DNA of 64,000 nt from Rhodovulum kholense (GTDB taxonomy: Bacteria > Pseudomonadota > Alphaproteobacteria > Rhodobacterales > Rhodobacteraceae): assembly GCF_003053725.1 (NCBI RefSeq), contig NZ_QAYC01000015.1:27285-91284 (forward strand). The letters run 5' to 3'. The position numbers and the translations under genes were made by a program. Shown in pieces: positions 8,721-16,950 of this stretch; position 1 is the stretch's first letter; every line of letters begins with the position of its first letter. The notes beneath the pieces are model-generated. The model did not search any database. It was not told the origin of the DNA and saw nothing but the letters and a program-made list of their open reading frames with translations.

Positions 8721-10769
8721 TCAGCCCTCGGCCAGCACGTCGAGGAAGGCGGCCCCGAAGCGGTCGGCCCGGCGTTCGCCCAGAAGCCGGGTCAGCGTGC
8801 CCATGTCCGAGGGTCGGATCTCGGCCAGCTTGGCCACCTGCGAGGCAGAACAACTGAGCGGCTTTTCGCAGCCATCCTCGCCCCGGGCGAGCCTGTTCTG
8901 CGCGGCCATCAGCCGGTCGTAAAGCGAGGCCGCCCCGCCGCCCGCCAGCTTGCGCCGGGCGGGGTGGGGCATCTCGGCCTCGGCGCCGGTGACGACCTTC
9001 AGGAAGTCGGCGCCATAGCGCTCGAGCTTGGTGGCCCCGACGCCCGAGACCCGCGCCATCGCGTCGAGGCTGGCGGGCCGGGTCTCGGCCATCTCGATCA
9101 GGGTGCGGTCGGTGAAGATGATATAGGCGGGCACGCCCGCAGCCTCGGCCAGCGCCCGGCGCTTGGCCTTCAGCGCCGACAGGAGCGGCGCGTCCTCCTC
9201 GCTGACCAGCATCCTGACGGCGGGCCGGGCGGCGGCGGCAGCGATGGTGTCGCGGCGCAGCTCGATCGTCGCCTCGCCCTTCAGGATCGGGCGTGCCGGG
9301 TCCATCATCCGGAGCGCGCCGTGGCGTTCGGGATCGGGGCGGACCAGATCGCGGCCCATCATCTGGCGGAACACCGCCTGCCACCCGCGCTTGTCGAATT
9401 CGCGCCCGACGCCGTAGGTCGGCAGCTTGTCATGGCCGCGCTCGCGGATCTTGGCGGTGTCGGCCCCGGTGAGAATGTCGATCAGATGGCCGGTGCCGAA
9501 ATATTCGCCCGTCCGCAGCATCGCCGACAGCGCCTTGCGCACCGCCTCGGTGGCGTCGAAGCGTTCCGGCGGGCTGTCGCACAGATCGCAATGCCCGCAA
9601 GGCGCAGCCTCTTCGCCGAAATAGCCCAGCAGCGTCTGGCGGCGGCAATCGAGCGCCTCGGCCAGCCCCAGCAGCGCGTTCAGCCGGGCATGATCGGCGG
9701 CGCGGCGTTCGGGCGGGGCCGGGCTTTCGTCGATCTGGGTCCGGCGCAGGCGGATGTCGTCGGGGCCATAAAGCGTCAGCGTCTCGGCCGGCGCCCCGTC
9801 GCGGCCCGCGCGGCCGATTTCCTGGTAATAGGCCTCGATCGACTTGGGCAGGTCGGCATGGGCGACCCAGCGGATATCTGGCTTGTCGATGCCCATCCCG
9901 AAGGCGACGGTCGCGACCACGATCAGCCCGTCCTCGGTCTGGAACCGCGCCTCGACCGCGCGGCGGTCCTGCGCCTCCATGCCCCCGTGATAGGAACAGG
10001 CGCTGTGGCCCGCCTGTTCCAAAGCGGCGGCAAGGCTTTCGGTCTTGGCCCGCGTCGCGCAATAGACGATGCCCGACTGGCCCTTGCGGGCAGCGGCATA
10101 GGCCAGGATCTGGCGGCGGGGCTGGTCCTTGGGGCTGAAGGCCAGCCGGATATTCGGCCGGTCGAAGCCCCTCAGGAAGGTCTCGGGCGCCTCGCCGTCG
10201 AACAGCCGGGTGACGATCTCGGCCCGGGTCTCGGCATCGGCGGTGGCGGTGAAGGCCGCCAGCGGCACGTTCAGCGCCCGGCGCAGCTCGCCGATGCGCA
10301 GGTAGTCGGGGCGGAAATCATGGCCCCACTGGCTGACGCAATGGGCCTCGTCGACCGCGATCAGCCCGACGCCGATCCGGCGCAGCATGTTGGCGGTGCC
10401 GCCCGAGGCCAGCCGCTCGGGCGCCATGTAGAGAAGTTTCAGCCGCCCGGCCTCGAGCGCGTCGAAGACCGCGCGGGTTTCCTCGTCGGTATTGCCCGAG
10501 GTCAGCGCGCCCGCAGGCACCCCCGCCTCGGTCAGCCCGCGCACCTGGTCGCGCATCAGCGCGATCAGGGGCGAGATTACCACCGTCACGCCGTCGCGCA
10601 GCAGCGCCGGAAGCTGAAAGCACAGCGACTTGCCGCCGCCCGTCGGCATGATCGCAAGGGTGTTGCGGCCCGAGGCCACGGCCTCGACGATGTCCTGCTG
10701 GCCGGGACGGAAGGCGTCGAAGCCGAAGATCGACTGCAAAAGGGCGTGGGGGCGGTCCATGGTTTCCAT
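8721..10769 (-). CDS. recQ: ATP-dependent DNA helicase RecQ
   Basis: 682-residue RecQ helicase for recombination and replication-fork repair. Superfamily-2 motifs are present: Walker A PTGGGKSLCFQLP, motif II AVDEAHCVSQWGHDFRPDY, and motif VI QEIGRAGRDG. The zinc-binding RQC region shows the cysteine cluster CRRQTLLGYFGEEAAPCGHCDLC. Two HRDC-like segments end the protein (about 520-600 and 640-680), a duplication common in alphaproteobacterial RecQ. Start 10769 is used here; an in-frame ATG at 10760 (MDRPHALLQ) is equally plausible because neither has a strong Shine-Dalgarno. It lies just upstream of yaaA on the same strand. Confidence 0.95.
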   Translation of the reverse strand: METMDRPHALLQSIFGFDAFRPGQQDIVEAVASGRNTLAIMPTGGGKSLCFQLPALLRDGVTVVISPLIALMRDQVRGLTEAGVPAGALTSGNTDEETRAVFDALEAGRLKLLYMAPERLASGGTANMLRRIGVGLIAVDEAHCVSQWGHDFRPDYLRIGELRRALNVPLAAFTATADAETRAEIVTRLFDGEAPETFLRGFDRPNIRLAFSPKDQPRRQILAYAAARKGQSGIVYCATRAKTESLAAALEQAGHSACSYHGGMEAQDRRAVEARFQTEDGLIVVATVAFGMGIDKPDIRWVAHADLPKSIEAYYQEIGRAGRDGAPAETLTLYGPDDIRLRRTQIDESPAPPERRAADHARLNALLGLAEALDCRRQTLLGYFGEEAAPCGHCDLCDSPPERFDATEAVRKALSAMLRTGEYFGTGHLIDILTGADTAKIRERGHDKLPTYGVGREFDKRGWQAVFRQMMGRDLVRPDPERHGALRMMDPARPILKGEATIELRRDTIAAAAARPAVRMLVSEEDAPLLSALKAKRRALAEAAGVPAYIIFTDRTLIEMAETRPASLDAMARVSGVGATKLERYGADFLKVVTGAEAEMPHPARRKLAGGGAASLYDRLMAAQNRLARGEDGCEKPLSCSASQVAKLAEIRPSDMGTLTRLLGERRADRFGAAFLDVLAEG

Positions 10770-10886
10770 GGTATTTTAGGAAAACTGCTCGGTACCATGG
10801 ACCATCCCATACTAAGACGGGGTGAACAACCCTCGGGGCGCGGCGCCGCCGGTGCCCCGGTTCGCGCCCCGGATGGCCTCAGGCGA

Positions 10887-11174
10887 TCAGACGAAGGCCA
10901 TCATGTTGTTGGCGATGATGATCCGCAGCGCATAGATTGCGATCAGCACGATCAGCGGCGCCAGATCGAGCCCGCCGGTATTGGGCAGGATGCGGCGCAC
11001 CGGCGAATAAAGCGGCTCGAGCAGCCGGTTCAGGCCCGACCAGATCTGGCGCACCAGCGGCTGGTAGACGTTGAGCACGTTGAAGCTGATCAGCCAGGAC
11101 ATGATGATCTGGACGATGATGATGAACCAGACGATGTCGAGGATCAGCAGGAGGATCTGGAACAGAGACAGCAT
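10887..11174 (-). CDS. YggT family membrane protein
   Basis: 95-residue integral membrane protein with two hydrophobic segments (about 3-25 and 70-92) flanking the conserved cytoplasmic stretch NRLLEPLYSPVRRILPNTGGLDLAPLI, typical of YggT (CCB3/YlmG-like). Relatives are implicated in division, osmotic tolerance and cofactor or membrane assembly. The start at 11174 is chosen because AGGAAAGG lies 7 bp upstream and the hydrophobic N-terminus begins there; an in-frame ATG 30 bp upstream would add an unconserved hydrophilic extension. Downstream, bases 10835-10870 can form a GC-rich hairpin with 8-bp arms but no U-tract. Confidence 0.88.
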   Translation of the reverse strand: MLSLFQILLLILDIVWFIIIVQIIMSWLISFNVLNVYQPLVRQIWSGLNRLLEPLYSPVRRILPNTGGLDLAPLIVLIAIYALRIIIANNMMAFV

Positions 11175-11326
11175 GGGCAAGCCTTTCCTGGGGCGGTTGC
11201 CCAAGAGGTAGGCGGACAGGCGCCCATGCGCAACGGGCTTTCCGTCACGCTTTCCGCCGCGAGTCCCTTGACCGCAGCCCCGTGCCGCGCGAGGCAGGGT
11301 TGCCTCATGCGCGACGGAGCCTGCCG

Positions 11327-11860
11327 ATGTATCCCTTCTTCCGCCTGTTCAAGGAACTCTACCTGCACCGCAATGCCGAGCCGCTGCCGCTGACCGGCAT
11401 CCATGTCTCGCGCCATGTCTGCTGGCCTTGGGATCTGGACATGTGGATGGAGCTGAACAACGGGCGCACGCTCACGTTGCTGGATCTGGGGCGGCTGCCG
11501 CTGGCGCAGCGGGTCGGACTGATCGGCGTGCTCAGGCGCGAACGCTGGTCGCTGACCATGGCCGGGGTGTCGGTGCGCTACCGCCGCCGGGTGCGGATGT
11601 TCGACGCCTTCGAGATCCGCAGCCGCTGCGTCGGCTGGGACGAGAAGTTCCTTTATATCGAACAGGGCATGTGGCGAAACGGCGACTGCGCCAACCATGC
11701 GCTGTATCGCTCGGCGGTCACCGACCGGAACGGCATCGTGCCGACCGTGCGGCTGATGGCGGCGATGGGGCGCGAAATCGCCCCGCCGCCGCTGCCGGAC
11801 TGGGTGCAGGCCTGGATCGCGGCCGAAGCCGAACGTCCCTGGCCGCCCATGACCGACTGA
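11327..11860 (+). CDS. Acyl-CoA thioesterase family protein (hot-dog fold)
   Basis: 177 residues resembling the 4HBT-like thioesterases found throughout Rhodobacterales (Pfam 4HBT_2 type). Features are DLDMWMELNNGRTLTLLDLGR, the hot-dog helix region, and the strand pairs VSVRYRRRVRMFDAFEIRSR and EKFLYIEQGMWRNG. Family members hydrolyse acyl-CoA or acyl-ACP thioesters; the substrate cannot be read from the sequence. The start at 11327 follows GGAG at 7-nt spacing. It is divergent from the YggT gene and 95 bp upstream of the MFS gene on the same strand. Confidence 0.78.
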   Translation: MYPFFRLFKELYLHRNAEPLPLTGIHVSRHVCWPWDLDMWMELNNGRTLTLLDLGRLPLAQRVGLIGVLRRERWSLTMAGVSVRYRRRVRMFDAFEIRSRCVGWDEKFLYIEQGMWRNGDCANHALYRSAVTDRNGIVPTVRLMAAMGREIAPPPLPDWVQAWIAAEAERPWPPMTD

Positions 11861-11954
11861 CCGGTTCCCGCCGCGGCCCCGCGAAGACCGATTGCGCCCG
11901 ACGCGAAAACCCTGTCATATGAGAGGGTTGTGGGATGGCGCGGGCGGGGGCGAG

Positions 11955-13334
11955 ATGGCGGCGATCGAGGACAGGGCAGCCTTAGACAGGGCGGCCCGGC
12001 GGCGGATCTGGGGCTGGTGGTTCTACGACTGGGCCAGCCAGCCTTACGCGACCCTGCTGCTGACCTTCATCTTCGCGCCTTACGTCAAGGACCTGCTGGG
12101 CGACGGGTCCGCCGCGCAGGCGGCCTGGGGCTACGGGGTCGGCGCGGCGGGTCTGATCGTCGCCCTGCTGGCCCCCTGTCTTGGCGCGGTCGCCGATCTG
12201 AACGGGCACCGGCTGCCCTGGATCGCGCTTTTTTCTGTCTTCTACGTGCTGGGCGCGGCCGGGCTCTGGTTCGCCGATCCGACAGGCTTCAGCCTGCCCA
12301 TGATCCTGTGCTTCTTCGGGCTCGGGCTCATCGGAATGGAATTCTCGGCGATCTTCGTCAATGCGATGCTGCCCGATCTGGGGCCGCGCGACGAGCTGGG
12401 GCGGATCTCGGGGTCGGGCTGGGCCTTCGGCTATGTCGGCGGGCTGATCGCGCTGGTGGTCACGCTGGCCTTCTTCGCCGAGAACGAGGCTGGACGGACC
12501 CTGATCGGCCGCGTTCCCGCCTTCGGGCTCGATCCCGACACGCGCGAGGGCACCCGCTTCGTCGGGCCCTTCGTGGCGATCTGGTACGCGGTCTCGATGA
12601 TTCCCTTCTTTCTCTGGGTGCGCCTGCCCCGCACCCCGCGCCGCGCAACCCTGCGTCAGGCGCTGGGCCAGGTCGGGCCCGAGTTGTCGGCGACGTTGCG
12701 CCGTCTGCCCCGGACGCCAAGCCTGTCGGCCTATCTGCTGTCCTCGATGTTCTACCGCGACGCGCTGAACGGGATGTATGTCTTCGGCGGGATCTACGCG
12801 GCGGGGGTGCTGGGCTGGTCGGTGGTGGATGTGGGCCTTTTCGGCATCCTTGCGGTGGTGACCGCGGCGCTGGTCGCCTGGCTGGGCGGCAAGGCCGACC
12901 GGCGTTTCGGGCCGAAACCGGTGATTCTCGTCTGCCTCGTGACGCTGATCGGGGCGGCGGTGCTGGCGATCTCGATCTCGCGCACGACGGTGCTGTGGCT
13001 GCCGGTGGCGCCGGGCTCGACCCTGCCCGATCTGGCCTATTACCTGGTCGGCGCAGTGATCGGCGCGGCGGGCGGTGCGATGCAAAGCGCAAGCCGCACG
13101 ATGATGGTGCGTCAGGCCAATCCGGAACGAATGACCGAAAGCTTCGGGCTTTACGCGCTGTCGGGCAAGGCCACCGCCTTTCTGGCGCCGATGTCGATCG
13201 GGATTGTGACCGATCTCACCGGCTCGCAGCCCGCGGGCATTATCCCCCTGGTTGTGCTTTTCCTGCTGGGGCTCGGTCTGCTAGGCTTCGTCCGGGCAGA
13301 GGGCGAACGGGCGGATCGATGGCAAACACCCTGA
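11955..13334 (+). CDS. MFS transporter, UMF1/Atg22-like
   Basis: 459-residue inner-membrane transporter with about 12 hydrophobic segments. The N-terminal motif WGWWFYDWASQPYATLLLTFIF is the hallmark of the UMF1 (Atg22-like) MFS subfamily, whose best known members export amino acids from the yeast vacuole; bacterial substrates are undefined. It carries an MFS-like GGKADRRFGPKPV loop and a C-terminal half ending FVRAEGERADRWQTP. Start 11955 follows a G-rich ribosome site; an upstream ATG at 11919 is possible. Its last 16 bp overlap mepA, which implies translational coupling. Confidence 0.88.
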   Translation: MAAIEDRAALDRAARRRIWGWWFYDWASQPYATLLLTFIFAPYVKDLLGDGSAAQAAWGYGVGAAGLIVALLAPCLGAVADLNGHRLPWIALFSVFYVLGAAGLWFADPTGFSLPMILCFFGLGLIGMEFSAIFVNAMLPDLGPRDELGRISGSGWAFGYVGGLIALVVTLAFFAENEAGRTLIGRVPAFGLDPDTREGTRFVGPFVAIWYAVSMIPFFLWVRLPRTPRRATLRQALGQVGPELSATLRRLPRTPSLSAYLLSSMFYRDALNGMYVFGGIYAAGVLGWSVVDVGLFGILAVVTAALVAWLGGKADRRFGPKPVILVCLVTLIGAAVLAISISRTTVLWLPVAPGSTLPDLAYYLVGAVIGAAGGAMQSASRTMMVRQANPERMTESFGLYALSGKATAFLAPMSIGIVTDLTGSQPAGIIPLVVLFLLGLGLLGFVRAEGERADRWQTP

Positions 13335-14230
13335 GCGGAAAGATCCTGGCGCTGGCACTGGCGGTCGCGACCGCCCTGCCGGTCTCGGCGGCGCCGACGG
13401 CGGCTTCGCTGTTCGGGGCCGAAAAGCGGGCCTCGCGGCAGGCGCCCCAGCCCATCGGCACCTATGCCAGGGGCTGCGGCGCCGGGCTGGTGCAACTGCC
13501 GGAAACCGGCCCGACCTGGCAGGCGATGCGGCTGTCGCGCAACCGCAACTGGGGCCAGCCCGAGATGATCGCCTTCATCCAGCGGCTGGGCGCCCACGCC
13601 GCCGCCATCGGCTGGAAGGGCATCTATGTCGGCGATATCAGCCAGCCCCGGGGCGGCCCGATGACCAGCGGCCATGCCTCGCATCAGATCGGGCTCGACG
13701 CCGATATCTGGATGCTGCCGCCCAGGCGGCTGAACCTGACGCGGGCGGAACGGGAATCGCTTTCGTCGATTTCGGTGCGCTCGGCTGATCAGCGCCGGGT
13801 GAACGGCAATTATACCGCCGCCCATGCAGCACTTTTGCGCGCCGCGGCGATGGACCCGGCGGTCGACCGGATCTTCGTCACCGCCCCGGTCAAGATCGAG
13901 ATGTGCAAACATGCGACCCGGGCCGACCGCGCCTGGCTGCAGAAGATCCGCCCGCTTTACGGGCATAACACGCATTTTCACGTGCGTTTGAAATGTCCGC
14001 CCGGCGCGCGCAGTTGCGAGACCCAGCGGCCCACGGTAGCGGAACTGTCGAAGGGCGGGGATGGCTGCGACGAGACGCTGACATGGTGGGTGACCGACTA
14101 TCTCGATCCGCCGAAAAAGGCGGCCCGGCCAGCGCAACCGGCCAAGCCCGAGCCGAGAAAGCGGGGCGCGCGCGAGTTCACCATGACCGACCTGCCCCGC
14201 GAATGCCGCGCCGTGCTGGCCTCGGACTGA
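13319..14230 (+). CDS. mepA: Penicillin-insensitive murein endopeptidase MepA
   Basis: 303-residue periplasmic peptidoglycan hydrolase of the LAS metallopeptidase group, which cleaves D-Ala-mesoDAP cross-links. Residues 1-24 are a signal peptide (ALAVATALPVSAA). Zinc and catalytic motifs are intact: SGHASHQIGLDADIWM with His119, His122, Asp127 and Asp129, and the later HNTHFHVRL motif. The C-terminus (about 275 onward) is a Pro/Ala/Lys-rich linker and a short conserved tail. The start at 13319 lies inside the end of the MFS gene and the stop overlaps the next gene by 28 bp, so three genes are chained by overlaps. Confidence 0.94.
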   Translation: MANTLSGKILALALAVATALPVSAAPTAASLFGAEKRASRQAPQPIGTYARGCGAGLVQLPETGPTWQAMRLSRNRNWGQPEMIAFIQRLGAHAAAIGWKGIYVGDISQPRGGPMTSGHASHQIGLDADIWMLPPRRLNLTRAERESLSSISVRSADQRRVNGNYTAAHAALLRAAAMDPAVDRIFVTAPVKIEMCKHATRADRAWLQKIRPLYGHNTHFHVRLKCPPGARSCETQRPTVAELSKGGDGCDETLTWWVTDYLDPPKKAARPAQPAKPEPRKRGAREFTMTDLPRECRAVLASD

Positions 14231-15120
14231 GCCTCGCCGCCGGTCTTCTGGTCTTGGGCGCGACGGCCCCGTCGCCGCGCGCGGCCCCCGGGACCCAGGT
14301 CGAGCTGGTGGCGGAACTGGCGGTCGCCAAGACCGCCGCGACGCAGGGGCTGTCGGGGCTCGAGCTTTCGGCAGATGGCACGCACGGCCTTCTGGTCGCC
14401 GACCGGGGCTGGCGGCTGGATGTCACCATCGCCCGCAGGGACGAGACCCCCGTCGCACTGCGGGTCTCGCCGCCGCTGCGCCTGACCGGCCCGGACGGGC
14501 ACCCGCTGGAGGGGCGGGCCGAGACCGATGCCGAGGCGCTGGCGCTGGCGTCCGACGGCACGCTTTTCGTGGCCTTCGAGGGCGATCACCGGATCCTGCG
14601 CTGGGCGCCGGGGGCGGTGCGGCCCGCGCCGATGGACCCGTCGCCCGACGCCGCCGCCTATCCCGAGAATGGCGGGATCGAGGCGCTGGCGCTGGGCCCG
14701 GACGGCGCGCTTTACGCCATTCCCGAACGCTGGGAGGTGGACGGGGCGATCCCGGTCTACCGCCATGACGGCCGGGGCTGGACCCTGGCCGCCAGCCTGA
14801 CGCCGCAGGGGCGGTTTCACCCCTCGGGTGCCGATTTCGGCCCTGACGGGCGGCTTTATCTTCTGGAACGCGCCTTCGACGGGCCTTTCGGCTTTCGCAG
14901 CCGGGTCCGGCGCATCGCTCTGGGACCCGAAGGCGCGACCGAAGACAGCGTCTTGCTGGAAACCGGGTCGGGCCGGCACGGCAATCTGGAAGGCCTGGCG
15001 GTCTGGCGCGATGCGGCCGGGGCGATCCGGCTGAGCATGGTCAGCGACGACAACGGGCTGGCGATCCAGCGCAACCAGTTCGTCGAATACCGGGTTGTCA
15101 GCGGCGCGGCGGGGCTGTAG
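14203..15120 (+). CDS. Esterase-like activity of phytase family protein, exported
   Basis: 305 residues with an N-terminal signal peptide (MPRRAGLGLSLAAGLLVLGA, cleavage near PRAA). The body is a beta-propeller-like domain of the phytase-esterase-like family (PF13449 type): GLSGLELSADG, ETDAEALALASDG, GGIEALALGPDG, GRHGNLEGLAVW and SMVSDDNG. Such periplasmic proteins have calcium-dependent propeller folds; substrates are largely unproven. The start at 14203 overlaps the end of mepA by 28 bp and is the only start that gives a complete signal sequence. It is probably translationally coupled to mepA. Confidence 0.85.
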   Translation: MPRRAGLGLSLAAGLLVLGATAPSPRAAPGTQVELVAELAVAKTAATQGLSGLELSADGTHGLLVADRGWRLDVTIARRDETPVALRVSPPLRLTGPDGHPLEGRAETDAEALALASDGTLFVAFEGDHRILRWAPGAVRPAPMDPSPDAAAYPENGGIEALALGPDGALYAIPERWEVDGAIPVYRHDGRGWTLAASLTPQGRFHPSGADFGPDGRLYLLERAFDGPFGFRSRVRRIALGPEGATEDSVLLETGSGRHGNLEGLAVWRDAAGAIRLSMVSDDNGLAIQRNQFVEYRVVSGAAGL

Positions 15121-15189
15121 ACAGCCGCGTCCGTCGGGCGTCCCGCGCGGACCAAGTCTCCGCGACCTTGCCAAAACGGAACTCGCTGC

Positions 15190-15810
15190 ATGACCCGTCT
15201 TCTTCCCGGCATCCTTGCCATGGCCGCCATTGTCGTGGCCTCGAATATCCTCGTCCAGGTCCTGTTCGGCCAATGGCTGACCCTGGGCGCCTTCACCTAT
15301 CCGCTGGCCTTTCTCGTGACCGACGTGATGAACCGCGTCTATGGTGTGGCCGCGGCCCGCCGCGTGGTCCTGGCGGGCTTCGTGGTGGGGGTGATCTGCT
15401 CCTTCATAGGCACCCAGATCCAGGGCGAGTTCGGCCCGATCGTCACCCTGCGCATCGCGATGGGCTCGGGGCTGGCCTTCCTGTCGGCCCAACTGCTGGA
15501 CGTGGCGGTCTTCGACCGGCTGCGCGCGGGGCGCTGGTGGCGCGCGCCGCTTGCCTCGACGCTGGTGGGGTCGAGCGTCGACACCCTGATCTTCTTCAGC
15601 GTCGCGTTCTCCGGCACGCTCGCCGTTCTCGAACCCGGCAACGACGTCTCCTGGGCGGGTGAAATGCTGCCGCTTCTGGGCGTCGGACCGCAGGTTCCGC
15701 TGTGGGTGTCGCTCGCGCTGGCGGACTGGAGTGTAAAACTTGCTCTCGCCTTGATCGCTCTCGTTCCATTCCGCCTCATTGTTGGGCGTCTGACCGCACA
15801 GCTAGCGTGA
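15190..15810 (+). CDS. yhhQ: Queuosine precursor transporter (YhhQ/VUT family)
   Basis: 206-residue membrane protein with about six hydrophobic segments. The family signature FTYPLAFLVTDVMNRVYG and the later GSSVDTLIFFSVAFSGTL identify a YhhQ-type importer of 7-cyano/7-aminomethyl-7-deazaguanine precursors used to make queuosine in tRNA. Length matches the family. No preQ1 riboswitch was recognised in the 69-bp upstream gap. Downstream lies a 319-bp interval with a micro-ORF and terminator before arfB. Confidence 0.88.
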   Translation: MTRLLPGILAMAAIVVASNILVQVLFGQWLTLGAFTYPLAFLVTDVMNRVYGVAAARRVVLAGFVVGVICSFIGTQIQGEFGPIVTLRIAMGSGLAFLSAQLLDVAVFDRLRAGRWWRAPLASTLVGSSVDTLIFFSVAFSGTLAVLEPGNDVSWAGEMLPLLGVGPQVPLWVSLALADWSVKLALALIALVPFRLIVGRLTAQLA

Positions 15811-15879
15811 ATTAACTGGACATATACCAGATCTGTGGCAGGCTGAACTCAACGGCAACAGCAGAAAGGAGGTGGTCCA

Positions 15880-15936
15880 GTGTCTAGAGTGATATTGGAG
15901 AAGGGTCTTGGAACAGTCAGGGGGGCCGTGGTCTGA
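15880..15936 (+). CDS. Candidate 18-residue micro-ORF with near-perfect anti-16S Shine-Dalgarno
   Basis: A GTG-initiated 18-codon ORF reading MSRVILEKGLGTVRGAVV then TGA. It is preceded at 15865-15878 by AAAGGAGGTGGTCC, which matches the complement of the bacterial 16S rRNA 3' end (AAAGGAGGTGATCC) at 13 of 14 positions; the GGAGG core sits 7 nt before the GTG, an ideal spacing. This is far stronger than any other ribosome site in the window. It is too short for standard gene callers. Because a terminator follows, it may be a leader peptide, a free-standing micropeptide, or part of a small RNA. No function is recognised. Confidence 0.5.
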   Translation: MSRVILEKGLGTVRGAVV

Positions 15937-16005
15937 GGGCAATCCCTGGGACTGAAATCTTCTGATTGGGCCCACGCTCTAACCGGGCCATCTCCGTAGC
16001 TCTCG

Positions 16006-16036
16006 GGGCCGTTCGCAAGAACGGCCCTTTCCGTTT
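16006..16036 (+). terminator. Rho-independent terminator
   Basis: Perfect 9-bp stem GGGCCGTTC / GAACGGCCC (16006-16014 and 16019-16027) closed by a GCAA tetraloop and followed by TTTCCGTTT. It ends the yhhQ/micro-ORF transcript and lies 94 bp before arfB. Confidence 0.8.
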
Positions 16037-16129
16037 CGCATCCTTGAAGCTTTGCCGCCTCGAATGACGGTGGGGCCGCCGGGCGAACCGGGCCCTTGCG
16101 TCCCGCCGTTGCCGCGATAGGGTCCCACC

Positions 16130-16552
16130 ATGCTGCGCATCACCGATACCGTCGCCCTTGCGGACTGGGAACTGACCGAGGTCTTTTCCCGCTCGTCCGG
16201 ACCCGGCGGGCAGAACGTCAACAAGGTCTCGACCGCGGTCGATCTGCGCTTCGAGGCAGAGCGGTCACCGAACCTGCCGGGCCCGGTCAAGGCCCGGCTG
16301 AAGCGGCTGGCCGGGCGGCGCTGGACCCAGGATGGCGCGGTGCTGATCCGGGTCGAAGAGACCCGCAGTCAGGCCCGCAACCGCGAGATCGCCCGCGAGC
16401 GGCTGGCCGAGCTGATCCGGAAGGCGCTGGAAAAGCCCAAGCGGCGGGTGCCGACCCGGCCCACGCTGGGCTCGCAACGGCGAAGGCTCGCGGCCAAGAA
16501 GGAACGCGGCGCGGTCAAGGCGCTGCGCGGTACCATTGCACCGGACGACTGA
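16130..16552 (+). CDS. arfB: Alternative ribosome-rescue peptidyl-tRNA hydrolase ArfB
   Basis: 140-residue ArfB (YaeJ/ICT1-type) release factor that frees stalled non-stop ribosomes. The catalytic loop is SSGPGGQNVNKVSTAVDLRF with the GGQ motif at about residues 26-28. The C-terminal tail is highly basic (KPKRRVPTRP, RRRLAAKKERG), which in this family enters the empty mRNA channel. Length is normal. It follows the micro-ORF/terminator element; a link between stalled translation and arfB expression is speculation. Confidence 0.95.
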   Translation: MLRITDTVALADWELTEVFSRSSGPGGQNVNKVSTAVDLRFEAERSPNLPGPVKARLKRLAGRRWTQDGAVLIRVEETRSQARNREIARERLAELIRKALEKPKRRVPTRPTLGSQRRRLAAKKERGAVKALRGTIAPDD

Positions 16553-16582
16553 GCTACGTCCCGGCTGTGATGCGGCTTGGTC

Positions 16583-16870
16583 TCAGTCTACCGGATTGCA
16601 CCGGTACCTCCTGGCCGGATTGGTCTCTGCCGCCCGGCTTGCGATTTCAGCGCACGCGGCGGCGTCGCCGGGGTCCGCGAATCCGAAAATGAGGGCAAGC
16701 TTCTCCCAGTGTCCGAATACGTTCTGCATCTCCAGCCAGCACCCTCCGTCGGTCAGAGGATTGGTTCGGACAAATTCGATGAGCGCGCCGAGGTCGTCTT
16801 CGTAGTCGCCTGCCGACGCAGGCAGTGCCTGAAGGAAGATCAGGGCTATAAGTCCAGCGTGAATTCTCAT
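16583..16870 (-). CDS. Small secreted protein of unknown function
   Basis: 95 residues; the first 20 (MRIHAGLIALIFLQALPASA) form a clear type I signal peptide. The mature part is acidic with three cysteines (GGCW, AACAE and YRCN near the C-terminus), so one disulfide is possible. A strong GAGGAGG lies 7 bp before the ATG, supporting real translation. Base composition of the gene and its flanks (about 16560-16950) is visibly less GC-rich than the neighbours, hinting at recent acquisition or relaxed constraint. No family was recognised. Confidence 0.65.
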   Translation of the reverse strand: MRIHAGLIALIFLQALPASAGDYEDDLGALIEFVRTNPLTDGGCWLEMQNVFGHWEKLALIFGFADPGDAAACAEIASRAAETNPARRYRCNPVD

Positions 16871-16950
16871 TCTTGGCCTCCTCTTCCTATGCCTTTCTAG
16901 CCGGATTCGGATGGCTTATGCCGGTGTTGGTATTGGACGGTCCGAGGGAG

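Larger units (their letters stand above)
15865..16036 (+). ncRNA. Candidate short transcript: micro-ORF plus structured tail
   Basis: This unit fills most of the 319-bp gap between yhhQ and arfB. It contains the super-strong ribosome site, the micro-ORF, then about 70 nt with self-complementary segments (CAATC near 15940 against GATTG near 15964, and GGGCCCA), and ends in a perfect GNRA-capped terminator hairpin. Base composition is lower in GC than the flanking genes, as expected for a conserved non-coding or regulatory stretch. It could be an independent small RNA or an attenuator leader for arfB, whose start is 94 nt beyond the U-tract. No Rfam family was recognised by eye. Confidence 0.4.

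Noticed and set aside
10835..10870. GC-rich 8-bp inverted repeat after the YggT gene as a terminator
   Set aside because: The loop is long, there is no U-tract and the spacing from the stop is moderate, so termination is not supported.
11930..14230. 766-codon frame apparently fusing an unknown N-terminus to MepA
   Set aside because: The N-terminal 460 codons are the wrong frame of the MFS gene; the true mepA start is the ATG at 13319 with a signal peptide.
15190..15810. A preQ1 riboswitch before the queuosine-precursor transporter
   Set aside because: The 69-bp upstream gap shows no compact pseudoknot pattern or A-rich tail typical of preQ1 aptamers.
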